Below, piece by piece: positions 23,922-32,642 of a DNA stretch of 34,209 bases. The translations under genes and the position numbers were made by a program. The stretch comes from an uncultured bacterium. GTDB lineage: Bacteria > Cyanobacteriota > Vampirovibrionia > Gastranaerophilales > Gastranaerophilaceae. The first letter of the stretch is position 1. Every line of letters begins with the position of its first letter. The notes under the pieces are model-generated. The model was given only the letters and a program-made list of their open reading frames with translations, searched no databases and was not told the DNA's origin. The DNA is taken from NCBI GenBank assembly GCA_946636615.1, contig CAMPBE010000016.1, forward strand, positions 1-34,209, read 5' to 3'.

Positions 23922-24851
23922 TTAAACTTTCTTAACCAATACGTATATATCAGAACCTCCATCGATTGCGTAATCGCTATTGAAAAGTTCAATATTGTAT
24001 TTTTGATCCTGTTTATATTGATATCTTAATTTAAAGTTACCAAAGCAAGTAATTCCTCTTGAATGTCTGATTTTAATTAAATTTTCCAATGCAGGATATA
24101 CAGTGTTTCTGAAATCTGTATTGTTATCATATACCTCTACTCCAATATAGCTGTATATTTCCCAATTGTCTTCTTTGAGCTCTGATTTTATTTTGTCGAT
24201 AATTTTGCTGATTTTGGGTAAAATAGTGTCAATCATAATAAATTCATTTAACATTACAACAAGTTTTGTGCCATTTTTGGCGAATTTACATCCTTTTAAT
24301 TCTTTCAATTCTGTATATAGCATTTTGAACGTAATTTCTTCTTTTTCATCTTTATTTCTTATTGGCTGGTCAGCTTTTCTATATTTTTTGATTGTTAAAT
24401 CTTTTAACTCTATTTTTATGATGATTGCAACATTGTTAGAATTTAAAATTCTTTTTTCTGTTTCTATTCTTAGAGCTTCATTAAATTTATTTTCCTCTTG
24501 TTGTATTAGTCCATCAACAATTTTATCAATGAATTCTGCAGATCTATAAATATAATATTTGCTTTTTGATATAATAAACACAATTAAAATTGATACTATA
24601 TCAAATACAAGGATGGAAGCATCAATGGTATTGCCTGCAATATCAATGCTTGAGTTATAATAAATTTTTACAAAATCTGATATTGCTTCAGCTATTGGCT
24701 CTGCAAACATGAAGAAATCGAAGCCTGCTACTCCAAAAAACCAATATGCTGCGGAAAAAAATACAAGTATCATCAAAACAATTTGTATTGCAAATAGTAA
24801 GTTTATAAATAATCTAATTAATTTTTGAAGTATTTTAAAAAGTAATATCAT
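23922..24851 (-). CDS. Membrane-anchored protein of unknown function, coupled to panC
   Basis: A 309-residue protein I do not recognise. Two hydrophobic stretches near the N-terminus (about 10-50, with a Phe/Ala/Gly-rich centre, and about 80-96, ILVFDIVSILIVFIIS) are probably membrane segments, and a third weaker one may lie between them. The rest (about 105-309) is hydrophilic and mixed alpha/beta. It includes a charged segment (RKADQPIRNKDEKEE) and repeated Ile/Lys helices (PKISKIIDKIKSELKEDN), and probably lies in the cytoplasm. It ends in a hydrophobic strand (SDIYVLVKKV). Its ATG overlaps the panC stop by 4 bases (ATGA), so the pair is coupled, but nothing in the sequence ties it to pantothenate synthesis. 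Confidence 0.7.
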   Translation of the reverse strand: MILLFKILQKLIRLFINLLFAIQIVLMILVFFSAAYWFFGVAGFDFFMFAEPIAEAISDFVKIYYNSSIDIAGNTIDASILVFDIVSILIVFIISKSKYYIYRSAEFIDKIVDGLIQQEENKFNEALRIETEKRILNSNNVAIIIKIELKDLTIKKYRKADQPIRNKDEKEEITFKMLYTELKELKGCKFAKNGTKLVVMLNEFIMIDTILPKISKIIDKIKSELKEDNWEIYSYIGVEVYDNNTDFRNTVYPALENLIKIRHSRGITCFGNFKLRYQYKQDQKYNIELFNSDYAIDGGSDIYVLVKKV

Positions 24852-25708
24852 AATTCTCCAAGTGATATATTATCAATTAACCTAACATTTTTAATTTTTA
24901 GTGCTATAAACACGATTGTGTTTTCGTCTGCAATATTTTTTTCTTCCAAATCATTAGCATCTCTAAATTCAAGATATTCAAGAGAATGATTTGAATTTAG
25001 ATATGAATACGCTGTTTCTGTTAATGCTTTGCAATCTTTAATCCCATTTTTATAGCAAGCCTTTATGTTAAATAAAATTTTGCTTAGTGCTAACGCTTCT
25101 TTTTTATCTTCTTCCGATAAATATTTGTTTCTTGAAGATAAAGCCAAACCGCTTTCTTCCCTAACTATAGGACAAGGAATAATTTCAACCGGAATATTCA
25201 AGTCATTTACCATTTTCTTTAATATAATCAGTTGCTGTCTGTCTTTTTCGCCGAAAAAAGCAAAATCCGGTTGTACAATGTTAAACAGCTTATTTACAAC
25301 CGTACATACTCCGTCAAAATGTCCAACTCTTGATTTCCCGCATAATTTATTTACGTAAAAGAACGGGGGGGTTACGTACGTCAAAAAATCATTAGACATA
25401 ATATGTCCTTCCCCGTACATTTCTTTAGGGCTTGGTGCAAATATAATATCAACACCAACATCATTGCATAGTTTTTCGTCAGCATCCAATGTCCTTGGGT
25501 ATTTGTCTAAATCTTCTCCGGGACAAAACTGTATTGGGTTAACGAATATCGAAACAACTGTTTTATCGCATTTTGATACAGATTTTTTTATTAAACTTTT
25601 GTGACCATCATGCAATGCTCCCATAGTTGGTACTAATCCGATTGTTAATCCTTGAGATTTCCACTCTCTAATCTTGTTTCTAACTTCCTCTATTTTATGA
25701 ATAAGCAT
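24848..25708 (-). CDS. panC: Pantothenate synthetase
   Basis: PanC joins pantoate and beta-alanine with ATP to make pantothenate, the coenzyme A precursor. The 286 residues show the family markers: VPTMGALHDGHKSLI with the HDGH nucleotide-binding motif, SIFVNPIQF, the pantoate-binding GKSRVGHFDGVCTVVNKLF, FGEKDRQQL (a KD motif with Arg in the variable position), and LALSSRNKYLS with the SSRN signature. The ATG at 25708 has AGGAAAGAGAG upstream. No panB or panD is in the window. The gene has its own likely promoter (TATAAT, 25733-25728) beyond the rpsT terminator. Confidence 0.94.
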   Translation of the reverse strand: MLIHKIEEVRNKIREWKSQGLTIGLVPTMGALHDGHKSLIKKSVSKCDKTVVSIFVNPIQFCPGEDLDKYPRTLDADEKLCNDVGVDIIFAPSPKEMYGEGHIMSNDFLTYVTPPFFYVNKLCGKSRVGHFDGVCTVVNKLFNIVQPDFAFFGEKDRQQLIILKKMVNDLNIPVEIIPCPIVREESGLALSSRNKYLSEEDKKEALALSKILFNIKACYKNGIKDCKALTETAYSYLNSNHSLEYLEFRDANDLEEKNIADENTIVFIALKIKNVRLIDNISLGEL

Positions 25709-25727
25709 AATTCTCTCTCTTTCCTAA

Positions 25728-25733
25728 ATTATA
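25728..25733 (-). promoter_or_regulatory. -10 box candidate for panC
   Basis: TATAAT on the minus strand (25733-25728), 20 bases before the ATG. TTTTCA at 25756-25751 is a weak -35 with 17-base spacing. Confidence 0.45.
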
Positions 25734-25784
25734 TCATTAAATTTATGGCTTGAAAATAGTTTATTTTTACTATTTTTTAATAAT

Positions 25785-25811
25785 AAAAGCCCCCAATGTT
25801 GGAGGCTTTTT
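25785..25811 (-). terminator. Terminator of rpsT
   Basis: A 7-bp stem (AAAAGCC with GGCTTTT, 25785-25791 and 25804-25810) extends after one mismatch by CCAA/TTGG. T-rich runs follow on both strands, and it lies just after the rpsT stop. Confidence 0.8.
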
Positions 25812-25832
25812 ATTTAGACAAAAATTTCTAAA

Positions 25833-26102
25833 TTATTTTGCTTGTAATTTGTTTACAGCAAGAGTTAATCTTGATTTTTTTCTTGCAGCTGTGTTTTTGT
25901 GTAAAACACCTTTAGATACAGCTTTATCGCATAGTTGATATGCTCTTGAGATAGCTGAATTTAAAGCATCTTTGTCATCAGCTTTAGCCAATTCCAAAAC
26001 TTTCTTTACTGCAGTTTTAATAGATGTTTTGAATGCAACATTCTTAACTCTATTTCTTTCAGCGATTAATACTCTTTTTTTAGCAGATTTAATATTTGCC
26101 AT
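25833..26102 (-). CDS. rpsT: 30S ribosomal protein S20
   Basis: An 89-residue basic, helical protein that binds 16S rRNA early in small-subunit assembly. It begins MANIKSAKKRVLIAERN and contains RNRVKNVAFKTSIKTAVKKV and KGVLHKNTAARKKSRLT, all typical of S20. The ATG at 26102 has AAAGG upstream. A promoter (TTGCTA, 17 bases, TACCAT) lies about 70 bases upstream, giving a leader with a short CCGC/GCGG hairpin whose role is unclear. It is monocistronic. Confidence 0.96.
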   Translation of the reverse strand: MANIKSAKKRVLIAERNRVKNVAFKTSIKTAVKKVLELAKADDKDALNSAISRAYQLCDKAVSKGVLHKNTAARKKSRLTLAVNKLQAK

Positions 26103-26170
26103 TGTTTTTGCCTTTCTTTACTCAACTTGCCCGCTTAATGACTGCGGATTTTGAGGATGTGAGCAGGGGT

Positions 26171-26199
26171 ATGGTATAACAAAAAAATTATTTTAGCAA
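26171..26199 (-). promoter_or_regulatory. Promoter of rpsT; survey of the 26103-26402 gap
   Basis: On the minus strand TTGCTA (26199-26194) and TACCAT (26176-26171) are 17 bases apart. The rest of this 300-base gap (26200-26370) has no supported gene. It holds a 5-bp hairpin (CTGAG/CTCAG near 26254) and repeated GTAAAAAG words, without a recognisable element. Confidence 0.6.
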
Positions 26200-26371
26200 G
26201 TGCTTGTAAAAAGTGAGATGTGGAATGTAAAAAGTTCTTTACAAAAATAGTCTGAGCAAAACTCAGTCATAACCACTTTATGATAAGGTCTTTTTACTTA
26301 TAACCTTTCACTTTTCACTTAATTAACAAATCTTCACACATTTGTCAAAAATTCCTGCCACTGTGTTTTTA

Positions 26372-26377
26372 TATAAT
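26372..26377 (+). promoter_or_regulatory. -10 box candidate for the UbiB-like gene
   Basis: TATAAT at 26372-26377, 25 bases before the ATG. TTGTCA at 26342 is 24 bases away, too far for a standard pair. A direct repeat of AAGGGAAAAT follows, its second copy serving as ribosome binding site. Confidence 0.5.
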
Positions 26378-26402
26378 AGTAAGGGAAAATCAAGGGAAAA
26401 TT

Positions 26403-29171
26403 ATGTCAGGATTGGAAAATTTTGTAAGCAAAAACAATGGCGGATTACCCCAATATTACATCGCAAAAAATCAAGCAGAGTCTATCAAAACAGAACAAGC
26501 TGCCGTTGAAAATAAAGCTGTAGAAACTAAAGATTCTGCAGCAACTAATCCTGTAAATGAAGTTCCAAAAGAAACTATTCCGGCAACGGTTCCAGATACA
26601 ACAATAAGAGATGAATTTGTTAAGGAAAAGAAAAATAATGGACTAGTCGGAAAATTTTATAACTTTTTGAAAAACAAATCTGGTATCGGTTTAGGCTCTA
26701 AGAAGGTTGAAGCTGAGATTGACAAATTTGAAAAAGGAGAAATTACAGAAGAACAAGCAAGAGAAAAAATCTCTCAATACAAAATTTCAAGAGAAAATGC
26801 AGTTCAACAAACAGGAGATTTGGCGGCAGCTGCAGTTTCGATTTCCTCATTCTATTTGTTAAATAATCAGGCTAAAAAGCTGAAAGCTCGTTTTGAGTTG
26901 GGTGCTTTACCTGAAATTTTGCGGATAGATAAAAGCAAAGATGAATTAAAAAACTCAAGACATGCAAAATATATTAAAAAATTAGAAAGCATAGTAAAAT
27001 CAAAAGGCAAATTAGCTGCTTATATGCTGCCTGTATTAGCTTTAATCGGCGGTGTGACAAAGCTTCAAACTCTTCAATTGGAGCGTATAACATCAAAAGA
27101 ATTTTCAACAGATAAAAAATTACCAAAGAAAGAAAGAAAACAACAAAAGAAATTAAACAATATAGCAAAACGAGAACAAGATTTAAAAAACTTTGGTACA
27201 GGCGCAGTTGCAGGTTTGTTAGCACCGGTTACAGCTCTTGCTGGCGGTATAGTAGGTGTTCCAGCATACTTGGCTGCAACAACAGGCTTGAGGTATGCAG
27301 CAAGCAATAATGATGAGAAGAAAAAATCTTTTGACGATTTTGCAAAAACATTAAAAGACAATGCGGCAGTAAATACTGTGGCTGCAGCTTTAATTGCCGT
27401 TCCAGCATTTAAGCATGCAAATTACAGCAAGGTTTTGGGTACAAATCTTGAAAAAGTAGTAAATAAATTGAAAGGTAAAAAATTACATTTACCTGATCTG
27501 CCGTCACAAAAAACAGCGTATCAAGAACTTGAAGACAAGATGCTTAATTCTGAATCTATTCAAAAGATTTTGAATACAGGCGAAGATTTGAACGTCGAAG
27601 CTAACATGAATGATCTCATTAAACGACTTACAGAGGAAAATATATTTGCAGTTAAGTTCTTACAAATAAAAAATAGCGGAATATTGAAAGCTGCAAAAGG
27701 CGAATTTAATCATTATAGTATGGTTTCTGAAGCATTAAGAGAAAATTGTCCGCCAACAAGAACTCTTGAACAGGCTCAGGATCTTATAAATAGTCTTTGG
27801 GGGTCTCGTGAATATACAATATCTAAATTGCTAGGTGTTGGTACTGTTGCTGAAACGTACTTAGCTAAAGACAAATCCGGTAAAGAAGTTTGTATAAAGG
27901 TTCTTAAAGAAGGCATAACTGCAGAAAAGATCGCAGCAGATAAAGAAAAACTTGTAAAATTAATAACAGGGGATACTCCTATAAATAAGCTTACAGAAGA
28001 TCAAAAATATCTATTGAGAAATATTGATGATTTGGCTGAAGGTATTTCTAAAGAAGTTGATTTCAAGAATGAAATGGAAGCCGCAAAAGAATTGAAAAAA
28101 TATTGTAAGGTCGCTGATGTAGTTGTTCCTCACGCTGCAAAAGATGGTATTTATGTAATGGAAAGAGCAGAAGGAATAAGCGTAAAAACTCTTGTTGATT
28201 ATTACAATTGCGAACGAAGCTTAAAATCTATGAAAAAATGGTTAGCAAAAAATCCTGACAGCGATTGGGCTGCAAGAGAAATAGACAAACTTGAAAAGCA
28301 AATGGAAAAAATAAAATCCAGATCTCCTGAATTTGAAGAATTTGAGATGACACCTGCGCAAATTAAGAAATTGTTGAATTCTTATATTGATTTACAAATA
28401 GAACAATTCTCTAAAATTGATAAAAACGGAAAAGTTATCCACGCAGATATTCATCCGGGCAACATATTTATTAATTTGAAAAACTTGCAGAGCGGCAAAG
28501 GTAAATTGTTCACATTGATTGATACAGGTAATACAATAAAATTGTCAAAAGAACAGGCTAAAGCGTCGATGCGCGTAATTCCTTATATCAAAAATGGTAA
28601 TTATAAAGAGCTTTCTAAGATTGTTCTTGATGGTGCTGTATTACCAAAAGGATTGTCAGAAGCAGATGCGCTTGCAAAAATCGAAGCTGATTTAAAGAAA
28701 TTCTTCTTTGATTCAGAAACTAAGATTGAAACAATGAATATAGATACATTCTATGCATTGTCAGATAATATTTTGAGAAAATACAGCATCATTCCGAATA
28801 ACACTCAATTAAATCTTAATAAGGCTAAAACATCTGCATCAAATTCATTTGAAAATTTGATTGAATCTTTCTTCAGCAAAAAATATGCAGGTAAAAATAT
28901 AGATGAAATGTCTACAACAGAAATGGCCGGCACTGCATCAAGAATGGTAGGCGATGCGATGACTATATTTGGCAGATTTAAAACAGCTCAAACATGGCAG
29001 GAAACTAAAAATTTATTCCAAATGAGCTTTAAAGAAGCTTGGAATTACTTGAGAAATCCGAATAGATTGAAAACAAACAGCGAAGATTATTTGACATTTG
29101 AGATGAAACAATCAATGCCTGGACCAAATTCAAAATTCAATATTTTTGAAGAAGCAGCTGAAGAAATTTAA
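26403..29171 (+). CDS. UbiB/ABC1 (ADCK)-like atypical kinase with a long hydrophobic N-terminal extension
   Basis: A 922-residue protein whose part from about 430 to 760 is an ABC1-type kinase-like fold. The Ala-containing nucleotide loop LLGVGTVAETYLA is near 472-484, a lysine lies in VCIKVLKEG near 498, the DFKNEMEAAKEL glutamate helix follows, then VMERAEGISV near 585, the catalytic HADIHPGN at about 680-687, and IDTGN near 706 in place of the usual DFG. The UbiB KxGQ signature before the kinase is not intact. The first 430 residues are extra: a polar Thr/Glu/Pro-rich segment, then four hydrophobic Gly/Ala-rich stretches (about 138-155, 200-222, 263-300, 320-340) separated by very basic linkers. 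Family members support quinone or lipid biology; here no ubi or men genes are near. Alone on its transcript. Confidence 0.82.
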   Translation: MSGLENFVSKNNGGLPQYYIAKNQAESIKTEQAAVENKAVETKDSAATNPVNEVPKETIPATVPDTTIRDEFVKEKKNNGLVGKFYNFLKNKSGIGLGSKKVEAEIDKFEKGEITEEQAREKISQYKISRENAVQQTGDLAAAAVSISSFYLLNNQAKKLKARFELGALPEILRIDKSKDELKNSRHAKYIKKLESIVKSKGKLAAYMLPVLALIGGVTKLQTLQLERITSKEFSTDKKLPKKERKQQKKLNNIAKREQDLKNFGTGAVAGLLAPVTALAGGIVGVPAYLAATTGLRYAASNNDEKKKSFDDFAKTLKDNAAVNTVAAALIAVPAFKHANYSKVLGTNLEKVVNKLKGKKLHLPDLPSQKTAYQELEDKMLNSESIQKILNTGEDLNVEANMNDLIKRLTEENIFAVKFLQIKNSGILKAAKGEFNHYSMVSEALRENCPPTRTLEQAQDLINSLWGSREYTISKLLGVGTVAETYLAKDKSGKEVCIKVLKEGITAEKIAADKEKLVKLITGDTPINKLTEDQKYLLRNIDDLAEGISKEVDFKNEMEAAKELKKYCKVADVVVPHAAKDGIYVMERAEGISVKTLVDYYNCERSLKSMKKWLAKNPDSDWAAREIDKLEKQMEKIKSRSPEFEEFEMTPAQIKKLLNSYIDLQIEQFSKIDKNGKVIHADIHPGNIFINLKNLQSGKGKLFTLIDTGNTIKLSKEQAKASMRVIPYIKNGNYKELSKIVLDGAVLPKGLSEADALAKIEADLKKFFFDSETKIETMNIDTFYALSDNILRKYSIIPNNTQLNLNKAKTSASNSFENLIESFFSKKYAGKNIDEMSTTEMAGTASRMVGDAMTIFGRFKTAQTWQETKNLFQMSFKEAWNYLRNPNRLKTNSEDYLTFEMKQSMPGPNSKFNIFEEAAEEI

Positions 29172-29248
29172 AATATATAAATTTTGAGTAATTTGTTTGA
29201 ATAATCAATATTTTCATGTTACTTTAAGTGTGTTGGGAGTATTGATCT

Positions 29249-30742
29249 ATGCAAATTGATAAATTTAGGAAATTTTTAACCCCTAATTTTTTGCTATATA
29301 TATTTGTAATAATACATGTGATAGTTTGGTCAATGCTGCCTCTTTTAAGGGAAATATTACCAATTGATGCTGCAGAATGTATTATTTGGGGAAGCTATTT
29401 AGACTTTGGCACAAATAAACATCCTCCGCTTGCCGGCTGGTTAGCATATTTTGTTTACAGCATATTTAAATCAGATTTTTCTATTTACTTATTAGGTCAA
29501 TTATTCGTAGGAGCAGGATTTGTATATATATACAAAATTGGAAAATTGTTTTTTTCTGATTTAAAAGCGTTATTTGCCGTATTACTTTTGGAAATTTGTT
29601 ATGTATATACTTATATGGGTATTTATGAAGCTTTTAATCCGAATTTTTTACTGTTGTTCCTTTTACCGTTTTTAACATATTATTTTTATAAATGCTTACA
29701 TGAAGATACTTTAAAAAATTGGGTAATTCTGGGTTTTGGGTATGGTTTTGCATTTATTGGAAAATATCAGACGATAATGCTATTTGCAGGCATGCTAACT
29801 TATCTTCTGATTACGAAAATCGGTAGAATCCAGTTTCAAAAAAAGGGTATATATATAGCCGGAATTATTGCTTTTATGTGTGTATTGCCTCATATTATTT
29901 GGCTGTGCAATCATGACTTTTTATCGTTTAATTATTTCAAGCTGTGCGAACTTAAATATTCACATATATATTATGGATGGTCAAAATATATTGAATCTCC
30001 AATGTTTTTTCTCCTGAATTTATTGCTCCCATTGATCGGTTTATTGTTCGTTTATTTTACAACGATAAAAATTGCCGGACAAAAGTATTGTATTAATAAA
30101 ATTGTTAATGATGATTCAATGTTTCTTGTAGCAACAGGAATATTGCCTGTCATATTTCAGATCTTGCCGGCTATGGTTAGAGGTGCGTACCTGGTTCCTC
30201 AATGGGGGTATTGTTTGTTGTATATGATCACAATTTTGCTATTTTATTTCTTTCCTTTTGAATTATCTAAAAAAGCGATAAAGTATTTATTGTTTTGGAT
30301 AATTGCGGGTGCAGTCGCAACTTATCTTATACTCGGATACATATATTATACAGAGAAAAGTTTTGCAAGCAGATTCCCTGTAGAGCAGGTTACAAAAACT
30401 CTTTCTGATATATATGTAAAAGAAACCGGTAAACCTCTAAAATATATTGGAGGATTTATAGAACTTACAATTCCTTTAGAATTATATAATAAGAATTATG
30501 TTTCTGTGTTGGATACGTATGGTTATAAAAATCCTTGGATTGATATGGCAGATTTAAAAGATTCCGGAGCTTTAATTATTGGCAGAAATAAAAAACTAAT
30601 GGAAAAATATATCATTGCAACTATGCATGACTATAATGGTAAATTTAAGATAAATAAGTTTAATATTGTAGTAGAAAATTGTTTGGGAAAGACGAAAACA
30701 TATGAAATGTTATATGTGGTAATTCCACCTGCTGCTAATTAA
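29249..30742 (+). CDS. GT39/ArnT-like membrane glycosyltransferase
   Basis: A 497-residue polytopic protein with roughly ten hydrophobic segments, matching the PMT/ArnT (GT39, GT-C fold) superfamily that uses a polyprenyl-phosphate sugar as donor. The first periplasmic loop has the acidic motif PIDAAE (D40, E43) and HPPLAGW (58-64), the combination typical of this superfamily. The last 100 residues form a soluble periplasmic tail (VEQVTKTLSDIYVKETGKP onward). It may modify lipopolysaccharide or another glycan; donor and acceptor cannot be told. The ATG at 29249 has GGGAG ten bases upstream. It follows the UbiB-like gene by 77 bases with no terminator, so it may share its transcript. Confidence 0.85.
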   Translation: MQIDKFRKFLTPNFLLYIFVIIHVIVWSMLPLLREILPIDAAECIIWGSYLDFGTNKHPPLAGWLAYFVYSIFKSDFSIYLLGQLFVGAGFVYIYKIGKLFFSDLKALFAVLLLEICYVYTYMGIYEAFNPNFLLLFLLPFLTYYFYKCLHEDTLKNWVILGFGYGFAFIGKYQTIMLFAGMLTYLLITKIGRIQFQKKGIYIAGIIAFMCVLPHIIWLCNHDFLSFNYFKLCELKYSHIYYGWSKYIESPMFFLLNLLLPLIGLLFVYFTTIKIAGQKYCINKIVNDDSMFLVATGILPVIFQILPAMVRGAYLVPQWGYCLLYMITILLFYFFPFELSKKAIKYLLFWIIAGAVATYLILGYIYYTEKSFASRFPVEQVTKTLSDIYVKETGKPLKYIGGFIELTIPLELYNKNYVSVLDTYGYKNPWIDMADLKDSGALIIGRNKKLMEKYIIATMHDYNGKFKINKFNIVVENCLGKTKTYEMLYVVIPPAAN

Positions 30743-30771
30743 ATATATAAACTTTTGTAACATTATACATA

Positions 30772-30783
30772 AGAACTAGTTCT
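30772..30783. promoter_or_regulatory. Perfect 12-base palindrome upstream of the GH57 gene
   Basis: AGAACTAGTTCT reads the same on both strands and lies about 47 bases upstream of the expected transcription start of the GH57 gene. This is a position where activators bind. The regulator is unknown. Confidence 0.4.
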
Positions 30784-30809
30784 AAAGGATTATATTTTTT
30801 ATCCTCCTG

Positions 30810-30818
30810 TGGTATAAA
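30810..30818 (+). promoter_or_regulatory. Extended -10 promoter of the GH57 gene
   Basis: TGGTATAAA (TG 30810-30811, TATAAA 30813-30818). The RNA would start near 30825, leaving a leader of about 54 bases before the ATG at 30879. Confidence 0.55.
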
Positions 30819-30878
30819 TAATATATAAGAAAGAATTATAGTTATATAATAATTCTAATAAATGATATGGAGGCAAAA

Positions 30879-32597
30879 ATGTCAGTAGGACAATTCGTAT
30901 TTATGTTACACAGCCATCTTCCTTATTACAGAAAAGCCGGTATGTGGCCTTTCGGGGAAGAAAACCTTTATGAATGTATGGCAGAAACTTATATTCCATT
31001 GTTGAATGCAATTTCTGAATTATACGATGAAGGTATAAAAGCAAAGTTAACGGTTGGTATTACACCAATTTTAGCTGAGCAACTTAATGATGAACACTTG
31101 AAGCATGGATTTGTAAAATATCTTGATTCAAGAATAGCGAAAGTATCAAAGGACTTGGAAAGATATCCTGACGAAAAAGTTCCTCATTCTCAGCATTTGA
31201 AATACCTTGCAAAATATTATTTTGATTGGTTTACAAATATAAAAGACTGTTTTGTGAACAAATACGGAATGGATTTGATCGCCCAATTTAAAAAATATCA
31301 AGATTTAGGTTGTATTGAAATTACAACATCAGGTGCTACGCACGGATTTTCACCGTTGTTAGCTACCGATGCCAACTTGAATGCTCAATTTAAAGTAGGT
31401 CAAGATACAACAACAAGATTATTTGGTAAAAAAGCGTGTGGAGCTTGGCTTCCTGAATGTGCATACAGACAAGGTTACGAATATATAGGTAAAGATGGTA
31501 AAAAACATTGGAGACCTGCTATTGAAGTAACTTTACAAAATAATGATATCGAATATTTCTTTACGGAATCACACGTTATCGAAGGTGGAAATTCAATTGG
31601 TAATAGACGTGTAATCGGTGTTTACGGAAACATTGAATATATTCCTCTACCTGACAGAGCACCTACAGGATACGATACTTATTCAGCATATTGGCTTCCG
31701 GATGCGCAAGTAGCTGTAATGGGAAGAAATGAAAGAGCAGGTTATCAAGTTTGGTCTGCAGCTGATGGATACCCAGGCGACGGATGTTTCAGAGAATTCC
31801 ACAGAAAAGATGCTAATTCAGGTATGCATTATTGGAGAATAACTTCACCAAAAACAGATCTTGGCGACAAAATGCTTTATGACCCTGTTTTGGCATTGAA
31901 TAAAGTAAATGAAAATTCGGACCACTACACAACATTGATTTACCATATGTTAAATGACTACAAAAAAGCTACCGGCAAAGAAGGTTTGGTAATGGTTTCA
32001 TTTGATACCGAATTATTTGGACACTGGTGGTTTGAAGGTGTTGAATTTATCAAGCAAGTAATTAAAAAATTCAACAATTACTTGCCTCAAGTTGAAAGAA
32101 TGACAGCAGGTGAATATATTCATGCATATCCTCCTAAAGAAGCTATCCAAATACCGGAAAGTTCTTGGGGACAAGGCGGACATTTCTACGTATGGAATAA
32201 CCATTTAACAGAATGGATGTGGCCTATAATTCATGCATGTGAAAAAAGAGCTTCTGCTATCGCAGATAAATATCCTGAAATTCCGGAAGATAAGTTACTT
32301 CACAGAGCATTAAATCAAATGGCAAGAGAAAATCTGTTGTTGCAAAGCTCCGACTGGCCATTCTTGATTACAACATGGCAGGCAAAGGATTATGCTACAG
32401 ATAGATTCAGAGAACATGTTGACAGATTTGAAACTATCTGCGATATGATTGAAAGTGGAAATATAGATGATGCGGCGTTACAGAAGATTGAAAGTATTGA
32501 TAACTGCTTCCCTGTAATAGATTACAGAGTATATCAATCAATTGAAGAAGGTGTAATTCCTCAGCAATCTGCAAAACTTGCGCCGTTGTATAATTAA
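30879..32597 (+). CDS. Glycoside hydrolase family 57 alpha-glucan enzyme (branching-enzyme-like)
   Basis: A 572-residue cytoplasmic GH57 protein. The N-terminal motif HSHLPY (11-16) is followed by the nucleophile motif GAWLPECAY with E193 and the acid motif SFDTELFGHWWFEG with D376. These are the forms seen in GH57 1,4-alpha-glucan branching enzymes rather than in 4-alpha-glucanotransferases. The C-terminal helical part (NQMARENLLLQSSDWPFLI, Trp-rich) is also typical. It should form alpha-1,6 branches in glycogen or a similar glucan; hydrolysis alone is possible. The ATG at 30879 has GGAGG seven bases upstream, and an in-frame ATG 12 bases earlier overlaps that site. No glgA or glgC is in the window. 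A strong terminator follows. Confidence 0.88.
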   Translation: MSVGQFVFMLHSHLPYYRKAGMWPFGEENLYECMAETYIPLLNAISELYDEGIKAKLTVGITPILAEQLNDEHLKHGFVKYLDSRIAKVSKDLERYPDEKVPHSQHLKYLAKYYFDWFTNIKDCFVNKYGMDLIAQFKKYQDLGCIEITTSGATHGFSPLLATDANLNAQFKVGQDTTTRLFGKKACGAWLPECAYRQGYEYIGKDGKKHWRPAIEVTLQNNDIEYFFTESHVIEGGNSIGNRRVIGVYGNIEYIPLPDRAPTGYDTYSAYWLPDAQVAVMGRNERAGYQVWSAADGYPGDGCFREFHRKDANSGMHYWRITSPKTDLGDKMLYDPVLALNKVNENSDHYTTLIYHMLNDYKKATGKEGLVMVSFDTELFGHWWFEGVEFIKQVIKKFNNYLPQVERMTAGEYIHAYPPKEAIQIPESSWGQGGHFYVWNNHLTEWMWPIIHACEKRASAIADKYPEIPEDKLLHRALNQMARENLLLQSSDWPFLITTWQAKDYATDRFREHVDRFETICDMIESGNIDDAALQKIESIDNCFPVIDYRVYQSIEEGVIPQQSAKLAPLYN

Positions 32598-32614
32598 AAG
32601 TTTATATTAATATA

Positions 32615-32642
32615 AAAAGACCGCTTGAGTTAGCGGTCTTTT
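32615..32642. terminator. Terminator of the GH57 gene, overlapping the end of the converging gene
   Basis: An 11-bp stem (AAAAGACCGCT, 32615-32625 with 32632-32642) has a 6-base loop. T follows on the plus side and TTTT on the minus side. The stem includes the last codons of the minus-strand gene that stops at 32630. Confidence 0.88.

Noticed and set aside
4996-24850. UGA recoded as an amino acid, as in some gut lineages
   Set aside because: TGA ends the ROK kinase and panC genes at exact operon overlaps (ATGA), and conserved genes contain no internal TGA.
26200-26370. Possible small RNA or decayed gene in the rpsT to UbiB-like gap
   Set aside because: Only weak 5-bp hairpins and short repeated words are visible; no promoter-terminator pair or open frame of note.
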